Assembly: GCA_018713305.1 (NCBI GenBank)
Contig: DVFI01000081.1
Coordinates: forward strand, 1-43,616
DNA: 43,616 nt
Reading direction: 5' to 3'
Origin: Candidatus Avichristensenella intestinipullorum
GTDB lineage: Bacteria; Bacillota; Clostridia; Christensenellales; Aristaeellaceae
The position numbers and the translations under genes were made by a program. A model generated the notes under the pieces. It made no database searches, was not told the origin of the DNA, and saw only the letters and a list, made by a program, of their open reading frames with translations. Numbering within the stretch: the stretch's first letter is position 1; every line of letters begins with the position of its first letter. Positions 23,974 to 32,743 of the stretch are shown piece by piece.

Positions 23974-24665
23974 CGCTGGATACCTGCGGCCCGTCCCTGA
24001 GCGTGGCGCTTGCGCAGGGGGGAAAAATCGTCTTTGAAGCGACGTGCCAGAACGGTCTGACGCACTCGCAGAGCCTGATGCCGCTGGTGGAGCAGGCGCT
24101 GGCGGCGGGCGGGCTGGACTGTTCGCAGCTGGACGCCCTCGCCGCCGTGCACGGGCCGGGCTCGTTTACCGGGGTGCGCATCGGCGTGGAAACCGTGCGC
24201 GCATTGGCGCACGCCGCCGGCAAGCCCTGCTTTGCTGTCAGCGCGCTGGAAACGCTGGCCATGGGCATCTCGCTGTTCCCGGGAACGCTCTGCGCCCTGC
24301 AGGACGCCCGGGCGGGACAGGTATATGCCTCGGCGTTCCGCACCGGCGACACGGGCCTGCCCGAGCCGGTGCTGCCGGAAGAAGCCGTGGCGCTGGAAAC
24401 GTTTCTGGCGCACCTTCCAGAAGGGCCCTGCTGCTTTGCCGGGGACGGCGCGGTCGCGCACCGCAGCCGCATCCGCGAAGCGCTCGGCGCGCGCGCGGCC
24501 TTTGCGCCCGCCAACCTGATGGCGCCTCGCGCGTCCTGCGCGGCGCTGCTCGCGCTTTCGCGCCCGGAGCGCGCCATGCCCTGGGAGCGGCTGCTGCCAT
24601 ACTATCTGCGCCTGCCGCAGGCGGAACGGGAGCGCATGGCGAGGGAGGCGGAAAGGCATGGCTGA
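23958..24665 (+). CDS. tsaB: tRNA t6A biosynthesis protein TsaB
   Basis: A 235-residue member of the ASKHA fold that pairs with TsaD in the t6A complex. Recognised by LLALDTCGPSLSVAL, the VHGPGSFTGVRIGVETVRALAH motif, and SALETLAMG followed by DARAGQVYASAF. TsaB lacks the metal-binding residues of TsaD, as here. Its start lies within tsaE and its end overlaps rimI by 8 bp, giving a tightly coupled trio. tsaD, which often follows rimI, is not in the window; the next gene is on the other strand. Confidence 0.95.
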   Translation: MHTLLALDTCGPSLSVALAQGGKIVFEATCQNGLTHSQSLMPLVEQALAAGGLDCSQLDALAAVHGPGSFTGVRIGVETVRALAHAAGKPCFAVSALETLAMGISLFPGTLCALQDARAGQVYASAFRTGDTGLPEPVLPEEAVALETFLAHLPEGPCCFAGDGAVAHRSRIREALGARAAFAPANLMAPRASCAALLALSRPERAMPWERLLPYYLRLPQAERERMAREAERHG

Positions 24666-25131
24666 AGCGCGAATCCGCCTGATGGCGCTGGGCGACGTGG
24701 ACGATGTGCAGGAAATTGAAAAGGGCTGCTTTTCCGTGCCGTGGTCGCGCGAATCGTTCATTCGGGAAATTACGGAAAATCGCTGCGCGCGGTATCTGGT
24801 TGTGGAACTGGACGGGCGGGTCATCGCCTATGCGGGCGTCTGGCTGGTGTTGGACGAAGGGCACATTACCAACATCGCCGTCCATCCCGACTTTCGGGGC
24901 CAGGGGTACGGCGAAAGGGTGACGCGCGCGCTGATGCAGCTGGCCTCGGACATGGGGCTGGTCTGGATGACGCTGGAGGTGCGGCGCTCCAACCTGGTGG
25001 CGCAGTCGCTCTACCGCAAGGTCGGGTTTATCGACGTGGGCTACCGCAAGCGCTACTACGAGGATAACCGGGAAGACGCGCTGATTATGGCCTGCGAACA
25101 TCTGCCGCCGCCCACTGACACGGAGGACTAG
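24658..25131 (+). CDS. rimI: Ribosomal protein S18-alanine N-acetyltransferase
   Basis: A 157-residue GNAT enzyme that, in characterised members, acetylates the N-terminus of ribosomal protein S18. Motifs: VDDVQEIEKGCFSVPWSRESF at the N-terminus, the acetyl-CoA loop VHPDFRGQGYGERVTRALM, LEVRRSNLVAQSLYRKVGF and the terminal RKRYYEDNREDALIM, all diagnostic for RimI. It closes the tsaE-tsaB-rimI set, and a strong GC-rich terminator follows at once. Confidence 0.94.
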   Translation: MAEARIRLMALGDVDDVQEIEKGCFSVPWSRESFIREITENRCARYLVVELDGRVIAYAGVWLVLDEGHITNIAVHPDFRGQGYGERVTRALMQLASDMGLVWMTLEVRRSNLVAQSLYRKVGFIDVGYRKRYYEDNREDALIMACEHLPPPTDTED

Positions 25132-25132
25132 C

Positions 25133-25157
25133 CGGCGCCCGGCATCTCCGGGCGCCG
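25133..25157. terminator. Bidirectional terminator between rimI and the membrane protein gene
   Basis: A perfect 10-bp stem CGGCGCCCGG/CCGGGCGCCG around CATCT, filling the 35-bp gap between the two convergent genes. No T-run, but stem stability and position favour a terminator used from both sides. Confidence 0.55.
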
Positions 25158-25166
25158 CGGACGGCG

Positions 25167-27077
25167 TCAGCTTTCCGAAGCCACCCGATAGATTTTTATC
25201 GAACCGATGTCGTAAACAATCTCAAACATCGCGTCCAGCGCATTTTCGTCCGCCGCGAGGTCATACCGCTCCCAATCGCTCAAATACACATAGGATACGC
25301 CGTAGCGGTCCAGAATGTCGCGCTGCCCGGCAGGGTCGCGATAGAACGCCATGACCTCCGCGATGCGCCCCTGATAATCCAGCCCGTGCCAGTGCAGGAA
25401 CAGGCTGGGGCCGCACACGATATCGCGCCCGCAGAGGGTATAGACGGGGTTGTTGTGGTGCGTACCGGTCATGAACAGGGCGTCGCGTTCCAGGTTTTCG
25501 TTGATATATTCGGCCGCCTCGGCCTCGGCCGCCGAAAACAGCTGGTAATCCGATACCGCCTCGCGGCCCATTGACAGCGCTCCGGACAGCACCGAACCGC
25601 TGAGGAACAACGCCGCCAGCAGCACCCGCGAGCGGTGCGGGGCGAGCCGCTTCCAGAGCTCCGCGCACCAGGACGCCGCCATCGGAAGCATGAGCAGGTA
25701 CCAGACATAAAACAGCTTGTTGTTGTCATATTCCAGCGGCTGGAAGAGCACCAGCTCGGCCACCACAAAAATCACCGCCGCGCCGACGGCGTCCATGCGA
25801 TGCGTCCTGCGCCAGTCCAGCAGCGCGCACACCATCGCCAGCAGCGGAAGGCCGACGTTCTTGGCCCAGAACCACGGATAAAAATCGACAAACTCGCCGT
25901 TGGCATAGTTGACCCAGTTAAAGTGCAGGCGGACAAACCCTTCGCTTCCGGCCTGCTGGAACGTAAAGGCCAGCAGCTGCGGCAGAGTCAGCGCAAGCGT
26001 CACGCCCAGATACAGGCCGCCGCCCGCCAGCAGCGCCCGCCTTTCCTCCCGGCGGGTGCACAGCGCCCATACCAGCGCGCCCGCGCAGTACAGCCCCAGC
26101 GCCGCGAAGGCGTGGGTCTGCACCAGGGGCAGCGCCCCGGCAAACACGGCCGCCTTGCCAAAGGAGGAAAGCCGCGGACGCAGGAACGCTTCGCGCGAGA
26201 GATACAGCGCGGGCAGCAGCAGCGTCCATCCGCCCAGGAACGTGCGCTGCGGCAGGAGCAGGTCCACCACCAGATTGGACCAGCGCAGGTTATACTCTGG
26301 CTGGTTGGCCGGGGTCGTATAGTAGCCGGTGAAAATTTCGGCGATGCGGGACGTATCGCTGCCGGCCAAATCAAAATCGTAAAGAAAGCCGAGCCCGCCG
26401 TTGAAAAACAGCAGCACGCCCGCCAGCAGCGCCACCGAGGTCTTGCCCGACATCTGCCGCGCCAGCAGCAGATAGCCGGCGTATACCAGCGCGGACATGA
26501 GCGTTCCGGGCACGATAATGGACCATCGCAGGGGCAGCCCCAGCATATACAAAGAGGCGCTCAGGCCGTCGGTCAGGATGGGATATCCCATGGTGGTGCC
26601 CGGCAGGAAATTGTAATCCAGCGGAATCGCGGAGCCCGGCATGCTGGTGATAATGGAAAGATGCATGCACAGGTCGCCGTAGGTCGATTGCCCCACATGC
26701 AGCGCACCGTCGACCTCGCGCAGGGTATGCGTATGCTGCAAATAGGCGGAAAACACGGTCAGGGGCAGCGCAAAGCACACAAGCGCCCATACCATCCGCC
26801 GGTCGCTTTCGTCCATGGGGCGGACCGCGCCGGGATGCCTGCGCGCATACAGCGCGCAGGCCAGGCAGAGCGCTGCCAGCATGCCCAGCGCCACCGCCTG
26901 CGCCGCATAGGTAAACCGCAGAATAAACCCCGCCAGCACGGGAAGCCACATCATCAGCAGCACGCCAAAGCACAGCCCTATCCACACGCGCACCAGCGGG
27001 GAATGCTCCCGCAGCGCCACCCGCGCGCACAGCACGCCCGCCGCCAGATATGCAAGCAGTATCAGGATGCCCGCCAT
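25167..27077 (-). CDS. Large multi-pass membrane protein, GT-C-like, function unknown
   Basis: A 636-residue protein with about a dozen hydrophobic helices and an external C-terminal part. After the first four helices comes a long loop with EVDGALHVGQSTYGDLCMHLSII, in which an Asp and a GDL-x2-H stretch recall the acidic loop of GT-C glycosyltransferases (the PMT/ArnT type). The end, DRYGVSYVYLSDWERYDL, resembles the soluble tails of such proteins. This is a fold-level impression, not a family match; lipid-linked sugar transfer to a wall or surface glycan is the likeliest role. The start at 27077 is preceded by AGGGGG; longer forms starting upstream would read through a perfect promoter. It is a single-gene unit, divergent from yhaM. 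Confidence 0.75.
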   Translation of the reverse strand: MAGILILLAYLAAGVLCARVALREHSPLVRVWIGLCFGVLLMMWLPVLAGFILRFTYAAQAVALGMLAALCLACALYARRHPGAVRPMDESDRRMVWALVCFALPLTVFSAYLQHTHTLREVDGALHVGQSTYGDLCMHLSIITSMPGSAIPLDYNFLPGTTMGYPILTDGLSASLYMLGLPLRWSIIVPGTLMSALVYAGYLLLARQMSGKTSVALLAGVLLFFNGGLGFLYDFDLAGSDTSRIAEIFTGYYTTPANQPEYNLRWSNLVVDLLLPQRTFLGGWTLLLPALYLSREAFLRPRLSSFGKAAVFAGALPLVQTHAFAALGLYCAGALVWALCTRREERRALLAGGGLYLGVTLALTLPQLLAFTFQQAGSEGFVRLHFNWVNYANGEFVDFYPWFWAKNVGLPLLAMVCALLDWRRTHRMDAVGAAVIFVVAELVLFQPLEYDNNKLFYVWYLLMLPMAASWCAELWKRLAPHRSRVLLAALFLSGSVLSGALSMGREAVSDYQLFSAAEAEAAEYINENLERDALFMTGTHHNNPVYTLCGRDIVCGPSLFLHWHGLDYQGRIAEVMAFYRDPAGQRDILDRYGVSYVYLSDWERYDLAADENALDAMFEIVYDIGSIKIYRVASES

Positions 27078-27105
27078 ATACGATCCCCCTGCTGTTGATA
27101 CAGCG

Positions 27106-27134
27106 ATTATAGGCGGCGCGGCGGCAATTGTCAA
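27106..27134 (-). promoter_or_regulatory. Perfect consensus promoter of the GT-C-like gene
   Basis: Minus strand: TTGACA (27129-27134), 17-nt GC-rich spacer, TATAAT (27106-27111). All twelve hexamer positions match the sigma-A consensus. Transcription should start near 27099, giving a leader of about 22 nt. Confidence 0.8.
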
Positions 27135-27205
27135 GGAACGCGCGGCTGCGCGCCCCGCATCCGCCGGGGCGCGCGGCGAAATTCCGGCCGTCTTTGCCGG
27201 AGGGC

Positions 27206-27234
27206 TTGCATCCGCGCGCTCTTTTGGATATGAT
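27206..27234 (+). promoter_or_regulatory. yhaM promoter
   Basis: TTGCAT (27206-27211), 17-nt spacer, TATGAT (27229-27234). The start point would be near 27241, leaving a leader of about 45 nt with AAGGAG before the ATG. Confidence 0.65.
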
Positions 27235-27285
27235 AGAGGATAGCCATAGGACACGGGGCGCAAGCGCCCGGTAAGGAGCGATATC

Positions 27286-28254
27286 ATGGACATCCCCCCG
27301 GTTGCCGGCCTGGCAAAGGACATGCGCTACGACGGCTTTTTGCTGGTGCGCGCCGCCGAACAGCGCGCCGCGTCCAACGGATCGCGCTATCTGGACATGA
27401 CCCTGGGAGACAGAACCGGAGAAATCAACGCCAAGCTCTGGGACGGCGCTTACGCGCCGCCGCCCGCCGGCTCCGTCGTGCGCGTGCGCGGTCTGGTGCA
27501 CGAATACAACGGCCGTCTGCAGCTGCGCGTGGAACGCATGCGCCAGGCCGTCGAGACGGACAAGGTCGTGCTGGAAGCGCTGGTGCCGTGCGCGCCGGAA
27601 CCGGCCGAAGCCATGCTGGCGGAGGTGCGAAAGGCCGTGGACGCCATTTCCCGCGCGGACCTGCGTGCGCTGATGCATCGCCTTCTGGACGACGCGGGAG
27701 AGGCGCTGTCGTATTTCCCCGCCGCCTCCAAGCTCCACCATGCCGAACGCTCCGGCCTGCTGCACCACATGACCGGCATGCTGCGCATGGCGGGGCACTA
27801 TGCGGATGAATACCCGTCCCTGGATCGTGATTTATTGTCGGCGGGCGTCATTGCGCACGATTTGGCGAAGATAGGGGAGCTGAACGCTTCCACGCTGGGC
27901 ACGGTGTCCGACTATACCGCCAACGGCATGCTGCTGGGCCATCTGGTGCTGGGCGTGGTGCATATCGACGCGGTCGGGCGGGAGACCGGCTGCGACGAGG
28001 AAATCCTGATGATGCTGGAGCACATGGTGCTTTCGCACCACGGCCTGCCCGAATACGGCAGCCCAAGACCGCCCATGTTCCCGGAGGCCGAAGTGCTGCA
28101 CCATCTGGACGTGGTGGACGCGCGCATCTTCGAGATGAACGCGGCGCTTTCCAAAGTGCGGCCCGGCGGCTTCAGCGAGCGGCTGTGGTCGCTGGAAAGA
28201 AAGCTGTACCGGCGCAGGGAACCCGGGCAGGAAAACGGAGATACACAGGCGTAA
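27286..28254 (+). CDS. yhaM: 3'-5' exoribonuclease of the YhaM family
   Basis: A 322-residue protein with an N-terminal OB fold (about residues 12-90: FLLVRAAEQRAASNGSRYLD through LRVERMRQ) and a C-terminal HD domain (about 140-300). The HD ligands are seen in KLHHAERSGLLHH, VIAHDLAKIGEL and LSHHGLPEYGSPRPP. This order and the HHGxxEYGSPxxP signature are those of YhaM/CbfA, a manganese-dependent nuclease that trims RNA and single-stranded DNA from the 3' end. Length is normal for the family. It has its own promoter and is followed 27 bp later by the substrate-binding protein gene. Confidence 0.95.
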   Translation: MDIPPVAGLAKDMRYDGFLLVRAAEQRAASNGSRYLDMTLGDRTGEINAKLWDGAYAPPPAGSVVRVRGLVHEYNGRLQLRVERMRQAVETDKVVLEALVPCAPEPAEAMLAEVRKAVDAISRADLRALMHRLLDDAGEALSYFPAASKLHHAERSGLLHHMTGMLRMAGHYADEYPSLDRDLLSAGVIAHDLAKIGELNASTLGTVSDYTANGMLLGHLVLGVVHIDAVGRETGCDEEILMMLEHMVLSHHGLPEYGSPRPPMFPEAEVLHHLDVVDARIFEMNAALSKVRPGGFSERLWSLERKLYRRREPGQENGDTQA

Positions 28255-28281
28255 GCGCGCATGCGCGGGAAGGAGTTTTGC

Positions 28282-30033
28282 ATGACCATCAAAAGAGCGG
28301 CGGCGTGCCTGCTGGCTTGTCTGGCGTTGCTTTCGGCCGTCCCCGCGGGAGAGGCGGCGGAGACGGGGCCCATCAACCGGAGAATTGACCCCTTTACGGC
28401 CAATAAGCTGGACTATCTGCCCGAAAAGGCCCGGGCGCGCACGGATACGCTGGTGTATGGCGTGCCGGATCTGCTGGGCGTGACCAACCCCTTCTGGGCG
28501 GAAACCACCGGGGATAATTATCTTTCTTCGCTGCTGTATGACGAGCTGGTCTTTGCCAACAACGCCGGCGAGAACGGCGAGGGCGTCGCTGCCTGGACCG
28601 TGTCGCCCAACGGCCGCACCTACACCTTCACCGTTCGCGAAGGGGTTTGCTATACCGACGGCGTGCAGGTTTCCAGCGACGATTACATCAACGCCATCTA
28701 CCTGATTCTGACGCCGGGCTATGACGGCGCCTACGACCTCAGCCGCGCGGGCATTGTGGGCGCGGAGGAATATGCCGCCGGCCTTGCCAACACCATTGCG
28801 GGCGTGGAGCGCATCGATGCGCGTTCGTTCTCCGTCACCTTTGAAACCTACAACCCCACCTGCCTGGACTATCTGGGCATTCCCGCGCTGCGCGTCTCGC
28901 TCTTTGGCGACATGCGCTGCCCGCAGAGCGCGACGGAGCCGGAAGACATCGCCGCCCACCAGGCGCAGGCGCTGGCCGTGGCGCGCCTGGCCGACGCCAC
29001 GCAGATGACGTACGGGCAGTATACGCTCGAATCCCTGGAGGTGCAGTCGCTGGCGACGCTCTCGGCCAATCCCGATTACTGGCGCGGCGCGCCGAACATC
29101 GGCACGGTGCAGCTGCAGGTCGTGCCGGTCGGCGAAGAGCTGGACGCCATCCTCGACGGCGACGTGGACATCATCAGCATGCTCGGCTCCGTTGAGGCGG
29201 TAGACAAGGTATGCGACTATACATCCGGCTTTATCAACCTCTATACCTGGGAAGGCAACGTCATCGGATATCTGGGGCTGGACAGCGAAAACCCCATCTT
29301 TGCCGACACGCGCGTGCGGCAGGCGCTGGCCATCGGCTTTGACCGGGACGGGGCGAGATATAATACCGTGGAGCGCTACGGAAAGGTTTTCGGCATGCTG
29401 CTGTTTGATTCCTTCGGCGTCAACTGCGACATGCTGGGAGAACAGTATCCCTATGACATGGAGAAAGCTTCGCGCCTGCTGGAGGAGGCGGGATGGCTTC
29501 TGGAGGCGGACGGAATCCGCTACCGCGAGGGAGAGCCGCTTGCCTTTACGTTCCACTATAATACGCCCAACCCCATCATGGACAAGGTCGTTTCCCTGAT
29601 GAAGGCGGACTACGAAGCGCTCGGAATCGATATGACCGTGGAGGCCGTATCGTTTGAAGAGCTTCTGGCGCGCATTGAGGCGGGGGAGTGCGATATGTAT
29701 TTCCAGGCCCGCCGCCTGCCGGCGAGCCCCGGCGTTTCGGCATCCCTGTTTGCGGGGGAAAGCCATCTGAACGCGTCCGGCTATCAGAGCGATTCGCTCC
29801 AGCGCTTCCTGGAGTGGGCCGAATATGAAAGCGACGCGACGCGCCAGACGGTCATTTACGAGGGGTTCTATCAGGAGCTGTATCTGGAGCTGCCGTTCAT
29901 TCCGCTCTACCGGCGCAACGATTTGCTGCTCATCAGCGCGCGCGTGATGAACGCGACCGTCACCACCGCGCACGATATTACGGCGGACACCTTCCGCTTT
30001 TTCCTGACGGATACGCTGCAGGGCCAGTGGTAG
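28282..30033 (+). CDS. Family-5 extracellular substrate-binding protein (oligopeptide/nickel type), orphan
   Basis: A 583-residue secreted protein of the DppA/OppA class. A signal peptide spans about residues 1-25 (MTIKRAAACLLACLALLSAV) with an Ala-rich cleavage site near GEAAET. The mature part holds typical landmarks: LYDELVF, the SPNGRTYTFTVREGVCYTDG segment, NPDYWRGAP and VRQALAIGFDRD. LLAC at residues 10-13 resembles a lipobox, but the hydrophobic core before it is only a few residues, so lipid attachment is doubtful; most Gram-positive relatives are lipoproteins. No permease or ATPase gene accompanies it. The start at 28282 is chosen over 28261 because GGGAAGGAG lies between them. The ligand is unknown; peptides are likeliest. 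Confidence 0.88.
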   Translation: MTIKRAAACLLACLALLSAVPAGEAAETGPINRRIDPFTANKLDYLPEKARARTDTLVYGVPDLLGVTNPFWAETTGDNYLSSLLYDELVFANNAGENGEGVAAWTVSPNGRTYTFTVREGVCYTDGVQVSSDDYINAIYLILTPGYDGAYDLSRAGIVGAEEYAAGLANTIAGVERIDARSFSVTFETYNPTCLDYLGIPALRVSLFGDMRCPQSATEPEDIAAHQAQALAVARLADATQMTYGQYTLESLEVQSLATLSANPDYWRGAPNIGTVQLQVVPVGEELDAILDGDVDIISMLGSVEAVDKVCDYTSGFINLYTWEGNVIGYLGLDSENPIFADTRVRQALAIGFDRDGARYNTVERYGKVFGMLLFDSFGVNCDMLGEQYPYDMEKASRLLEEAGWLLEADGIRYREGEPLAFTFHYNTPNPIMDKVVSLMKADYEALGIDMTVEAVSFEELLARIEAGECDMYFQARRLPASPGVSASLFAGESHLNASGYQSDSLQRFLEWAEYESDATRQTVIYEGFYQELYLELPFIPLYRRNDLLLISARVMNATVTTAHDITADTFRFFLTDTLQGQW

Positions 30034-30050
30034 GCCGGCCTTTTTGACAG

Positions 30051-30121
30051 GCGGGAAGCTTCGGCTTCCCGCGCCTCCCGGCGCCTCGCCTGACGGAGCG
30101 GTGCGCCGGGAAACGCTTTTT
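30051..30121 (+). terminator. Double-hairpin terminator after the substrate-binding protein gene
   Basis: The first hairpin is GCGGGAAGC-TTCG-GCTTCCCGC (30051-30072), a 9-bp stem capped by the very stable C(UUCG)G tetraloop. The second pairs CCCGGCGC (30077-30084) with GCGCCGGG (30103-30110) and is followed by TTTTT at 30117-30121. The stretch from 30122 to 30202 is AT-rich and contains an imperfect palindrome around CATATG, but no gene. Confidence 0.75.
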
Positions 30122-30202
30122 CAGGGCGCGCAAAGGCGTATTTCTTATCTTTTCCATATGAAAAAGCATGGCAATCATTGTTTATATTTGAAAAGTTTGC
30201 TT

Positions 30203-30219
30203 CGCTGTTTTCAACAGCG
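30203..30219. promoter_or_regulatory. Inverted repeat touching the glgP promoter
   Basis: CGCTGTT-TTC-AACAGCG is a perfect 7-bp dyad ending exactly where the -35 hexamer begins. It could bind a LacI-type or other dimeric regulator of glycogen use. As RNA from upstream it has no T-run behind it. Confidence 0.45.
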
Positions 30220-30248
30220 TTGTCGCTCGTTCGCATTTTTGATATAAT
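30220..30248 (+). promoter_or_regulatory. glgP-GH13 operon promoter
   Basis: TTGTCG (30220-30225), 17-nt spacer, perfect TATAAT (30243-30248). The leader is about 35 nt with AAGGAGG before the glgP start. Confidence 0.65.
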
Positions 30249-30289
30249 AAAACGTCGAGACTTGTGAAAGAAATGAAGGAGGCTGTTTC

Positions 30290-32740
30290 ATGCAGCAGCA
30301 TGCCCTCTTGACCAAAGAGGAAGTCAAAAAGAGCATCGTTGGGAAGCTGCAGCGCCACAACGGTTGCTCGCTGGCCGAGGCGACCCCCAATCAGATTTAC
30401 AAGGCGGTTGCCTCTACCATTCGGGACCAGATTATGGCGAAACTCGTGGCTGCCCGCCGCGCCATCCGCGAAGCCAACGGCCGGCGGCTGTATTACCTTT
30501 CGGTAGAGTTTCTCATGGGCCGCTCGCTCCTGTCCAATATGCTCAACCTCTGCGCCACGTCCGCCTATCGCGAGGCGTTTGCGGAGCTGGGCATCGATAT
30601 GGAGGACCTGCTGCGCGAGGAGCCGGAGCCCGGCCTGGGCAACGGCGGTCTGGGCCGTCTGGCCGCGTGCTTTATGGACTCCCTGGCCACGCTGAACCTG
30701 CCCGCGATGGGCTGCACCATCCGCTACGAATACGGCCTGTTCCGCCAGCGCATTGTGGACGGCCAGCAGGTGGAATTGCCGGACAACTGGCTGGAACACG
30801 GCAATTCCTGGGAAATCCCCGCGCCGGAGGACAGCGTGGAGGTTCGCTTCGGCGGCCGGCTGGAAGAGGATTGGTCCAGCGGCGAGCTGCATGTCCGGCA
30901 TATGGACTATACCCCCGTCATCGCCGTTCCGTACGATATGCCCGTCACCGGCTACGACAACGATATGGTCAACGTGCTGCGCATGTGGAGCGCGCGCGCG
31001 CCCAAGTCCTTTGACCTGGCATCCTTCGGACGGGGCAATTACCAGCAGGCGCTGGAAGTGCGGGGCATGGCGGAAGTGCTCTGCAAGGTGCTCTATCCCG
31101 AGGACGACCATTTTGAAGGCAAGCAGCTGCGCCTGAGCCAGCATTATTTCTTCACCTCCGCGACGCTGCAGTTCCTCATTGCCGAATACAAGCGCGAGCA
31201 CGGGGACGATTTGCACCGCCTGCATGAAAAAGTCGTGATTCACATCAACGACACCCACCCCGGCCTGGCGATTCCCGAAATGATGCGCCTGCTGATGGAC
31301 AACGAGGGTTTCTCCTGGGAGGATGCCGAATATGTGGTCACCCATATGGTGGCCTATACCAACCATACGATTCTTTCCGAAGCGCTGGAGCGCTGGCCCG
31401 AGGATTTGATGCGCACGCACCTGCCGCGCATTTACCAGATTCTGCAGGAAATGAACCGGCGCCTTTGCGAGCGGCTCTGGCAGCGCTTTCCGGGCGATTG
31501 GGACCGCATTGCCCAGATGGCCATCCTGGCCTATAACCAGGTGCACATGGCCAACCTGTGCGTGGCCTACTCCTATTCTGTCAACGGCGTTTCCAAGCTG
31601 CACGGCGATATCCTCAAGCGCTCGACGTTCCACGATTTCCATCTGGTGATGCCCGAGAAGTTCAGCGCGATTACCAACGGCATTACGCACCGCCGCTGGC
31701 TGATGCTGGCCAATCCGCGCCTGTCCGCGCTGATTACCGAGGCCATCGGCGACAAGTGGCATACCGACGCCGAGGCGCTGCGCGAGCTGCTGCCGCTGCG
31801 GGAGGACGCGGCGTTCCGCGAGTCCTTCGCCCGCGTCAAGCGCGAAAACAAGCTGCGCCTTTCGCAATGGCTCATCCTCAACCAGCGCGAAGGGTTCGAC
31901 CCGGATTGCCTGCTGGATGTGCAGGCCAAGCGCCTGCACGAATACAAGCGCCAGCTTCTCAACGCGCTGCACCTGCTGGTGCTCTATAACCGCATCGTGG
32001 ATAACCCCGATTACGACATGCCGCCGCGCTGCGTCATTTTCGGGGCGAAGGCGTCCCCGGGATACCGCCGGGCAAAGCTCATCATCCGCTTTATCAACGC
32101 GGTCAGCGATTTGGTCGCCAGGCATCCGCGCGCCAGCAAGCTGCTGAAAATCATTTTCCTGGAGAACTATTGCGTCTCTGCGGCCGAAGTGCTCATCCCG
32201 GCGGCGGAGCTGTCCCAGCAGCTGTCCACCGCCACCAAGGAAGCGTCCGGTACCGGCAACATGAAGTTCATGATGAACGGCGCGCTGACCATCGGCACCC
32301 TCGACGGCGCCAACGTGGAAATGGACGCCGCCGTCGGACGGGAAAACATCTACATCTTCGGCGCGCGCGCCGGCGAAGTGGAGGCCATTTACGCCGGCAA
32401 TACCTACCAGGCGTCCACGGTGTTTGAAAACAACCAGGAAATCCGCCGCGCCATGACGCAGATGATTGACGGCACGCTGGCGGAAGCGGGCGTGTTCAAC
32501 GAGCTGTACCATTCGCTCCTGTTCGGCGACCATGGCGGCATGGCCGACCCCTACCTGGTGCTCAAGGACTTCGGTTCCTACACCATGGCGCAAAAGCGCA
32601 TCAGCGCGGACTACCGCAACGCGGACAAATGGCAGCGCATGGCCATTGCCAACACCGCCTGCTCCGGCATTTTCGCCAGCGACCGCACCATCCGGGAGTA
32701 CAACGACAACATCTGGCACCTGGCGCCGGCGAGGTGGTAG
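30290..32740 (+). CDS. glgP: Glycogen/maltodextrin phosphorylase
   Basis: An 816-residue GT35 phosphorylase that releases glucose-1-phosphate from alpha-1,4-glucans in the cytosol. The N-terminal part has RRLYYLSVEFLMGRSL and GNGGLGRLAACFMDSLATL; the C-terminal part has the pyridoxal-phosphate site EASGTGNMKFMMNGALTIG with Lys659. INDTHPGLAIPEMMRLL and NGITHRRWL are also typical. Length equals that of bacterial family members, and no allosteric N-terminal extension is seen. The gene is followed after 3 bp by a GH13 glycosidase, a pairing that lets side chains or short dextrins left by the phosphorylase be cut further. An operator-like inverted repeat lies beside its promoter. Confidence 0.97.
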   Translation: MQQHALLTKEEVKKSIVGKLQRHNGCSLAEATPNQIYKAVASTIRDQIMAKLVAARRAIREANGRRLYYLSVEFLMGRSLLSNMLNLCATSAYREAFAELGIDMEDLLREEPEPGLGNGGLGRLAACFMDSLATLNLPAMGCTIRYEYGLFRQRIVDGQQVELPDNWLEHGNSWEIPAPEDSVEVRFGGRLEEDWSSGELHVRHMDYTPVIAVPYDMPVTGYDNDMVNVLRMWSARAPKSFDLASFGRGNYQQALEVRGMAEVLCKVLYPEDDHFEGKQLRLSQHYFFTSATLQFLIAEYKREHGDDLHRLHEKVVIHINDTHPGLAIPEMMRLLMDNEGFSWEDAEYVVTHMVAYTNHTILSEALERWPEDLMRTHLPRIYQILQEMNRRLCERLWQRFPGDWDRIAQMAILAYNQVHMANLCVAYSYSVNGVSKLHGDILKRSTFHDFHLVMPEKFSAITNGITHRRWLMLANPRLSALITEAIGDKWHTDAEALRELLPLREDAAFRESFARVKRENKLRLSQWLILNQREGFDPDCLLDVQAKRLHEYKRQLLNALHLLVLYNRIVDNPDYDMPPRCVIFGAKASPGYRRAKLIIRFINAVSDLVARHPRASKLLKIIFLENYCVSAAEVLIPAAELSQQLSTATKEASGTGNMKFMMNGALTIGTLDGANVEMDAAVGRENIYIFGARAGEVEAIYAGNTYQASTVFENNQEIRRAMTQMIDGTLAEAGVFNELYHSLLFGDHGGMADPYLVLKDFGSYTMAQKRISADYRNADKWQRMAIANTACSGIFASDRTIREYNDNIWHLAPARW

Positions 32741-32743
32741 GGC

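Noticed and set aside
28291..28320. Lipoprotein lipobox LLAC in the substrate-binding protein
   Set aside because: Only a few hydrophobic residues separate it from the basic N-terminus; a standard signal peptide with Ala-x-Ala cleavage fits better.
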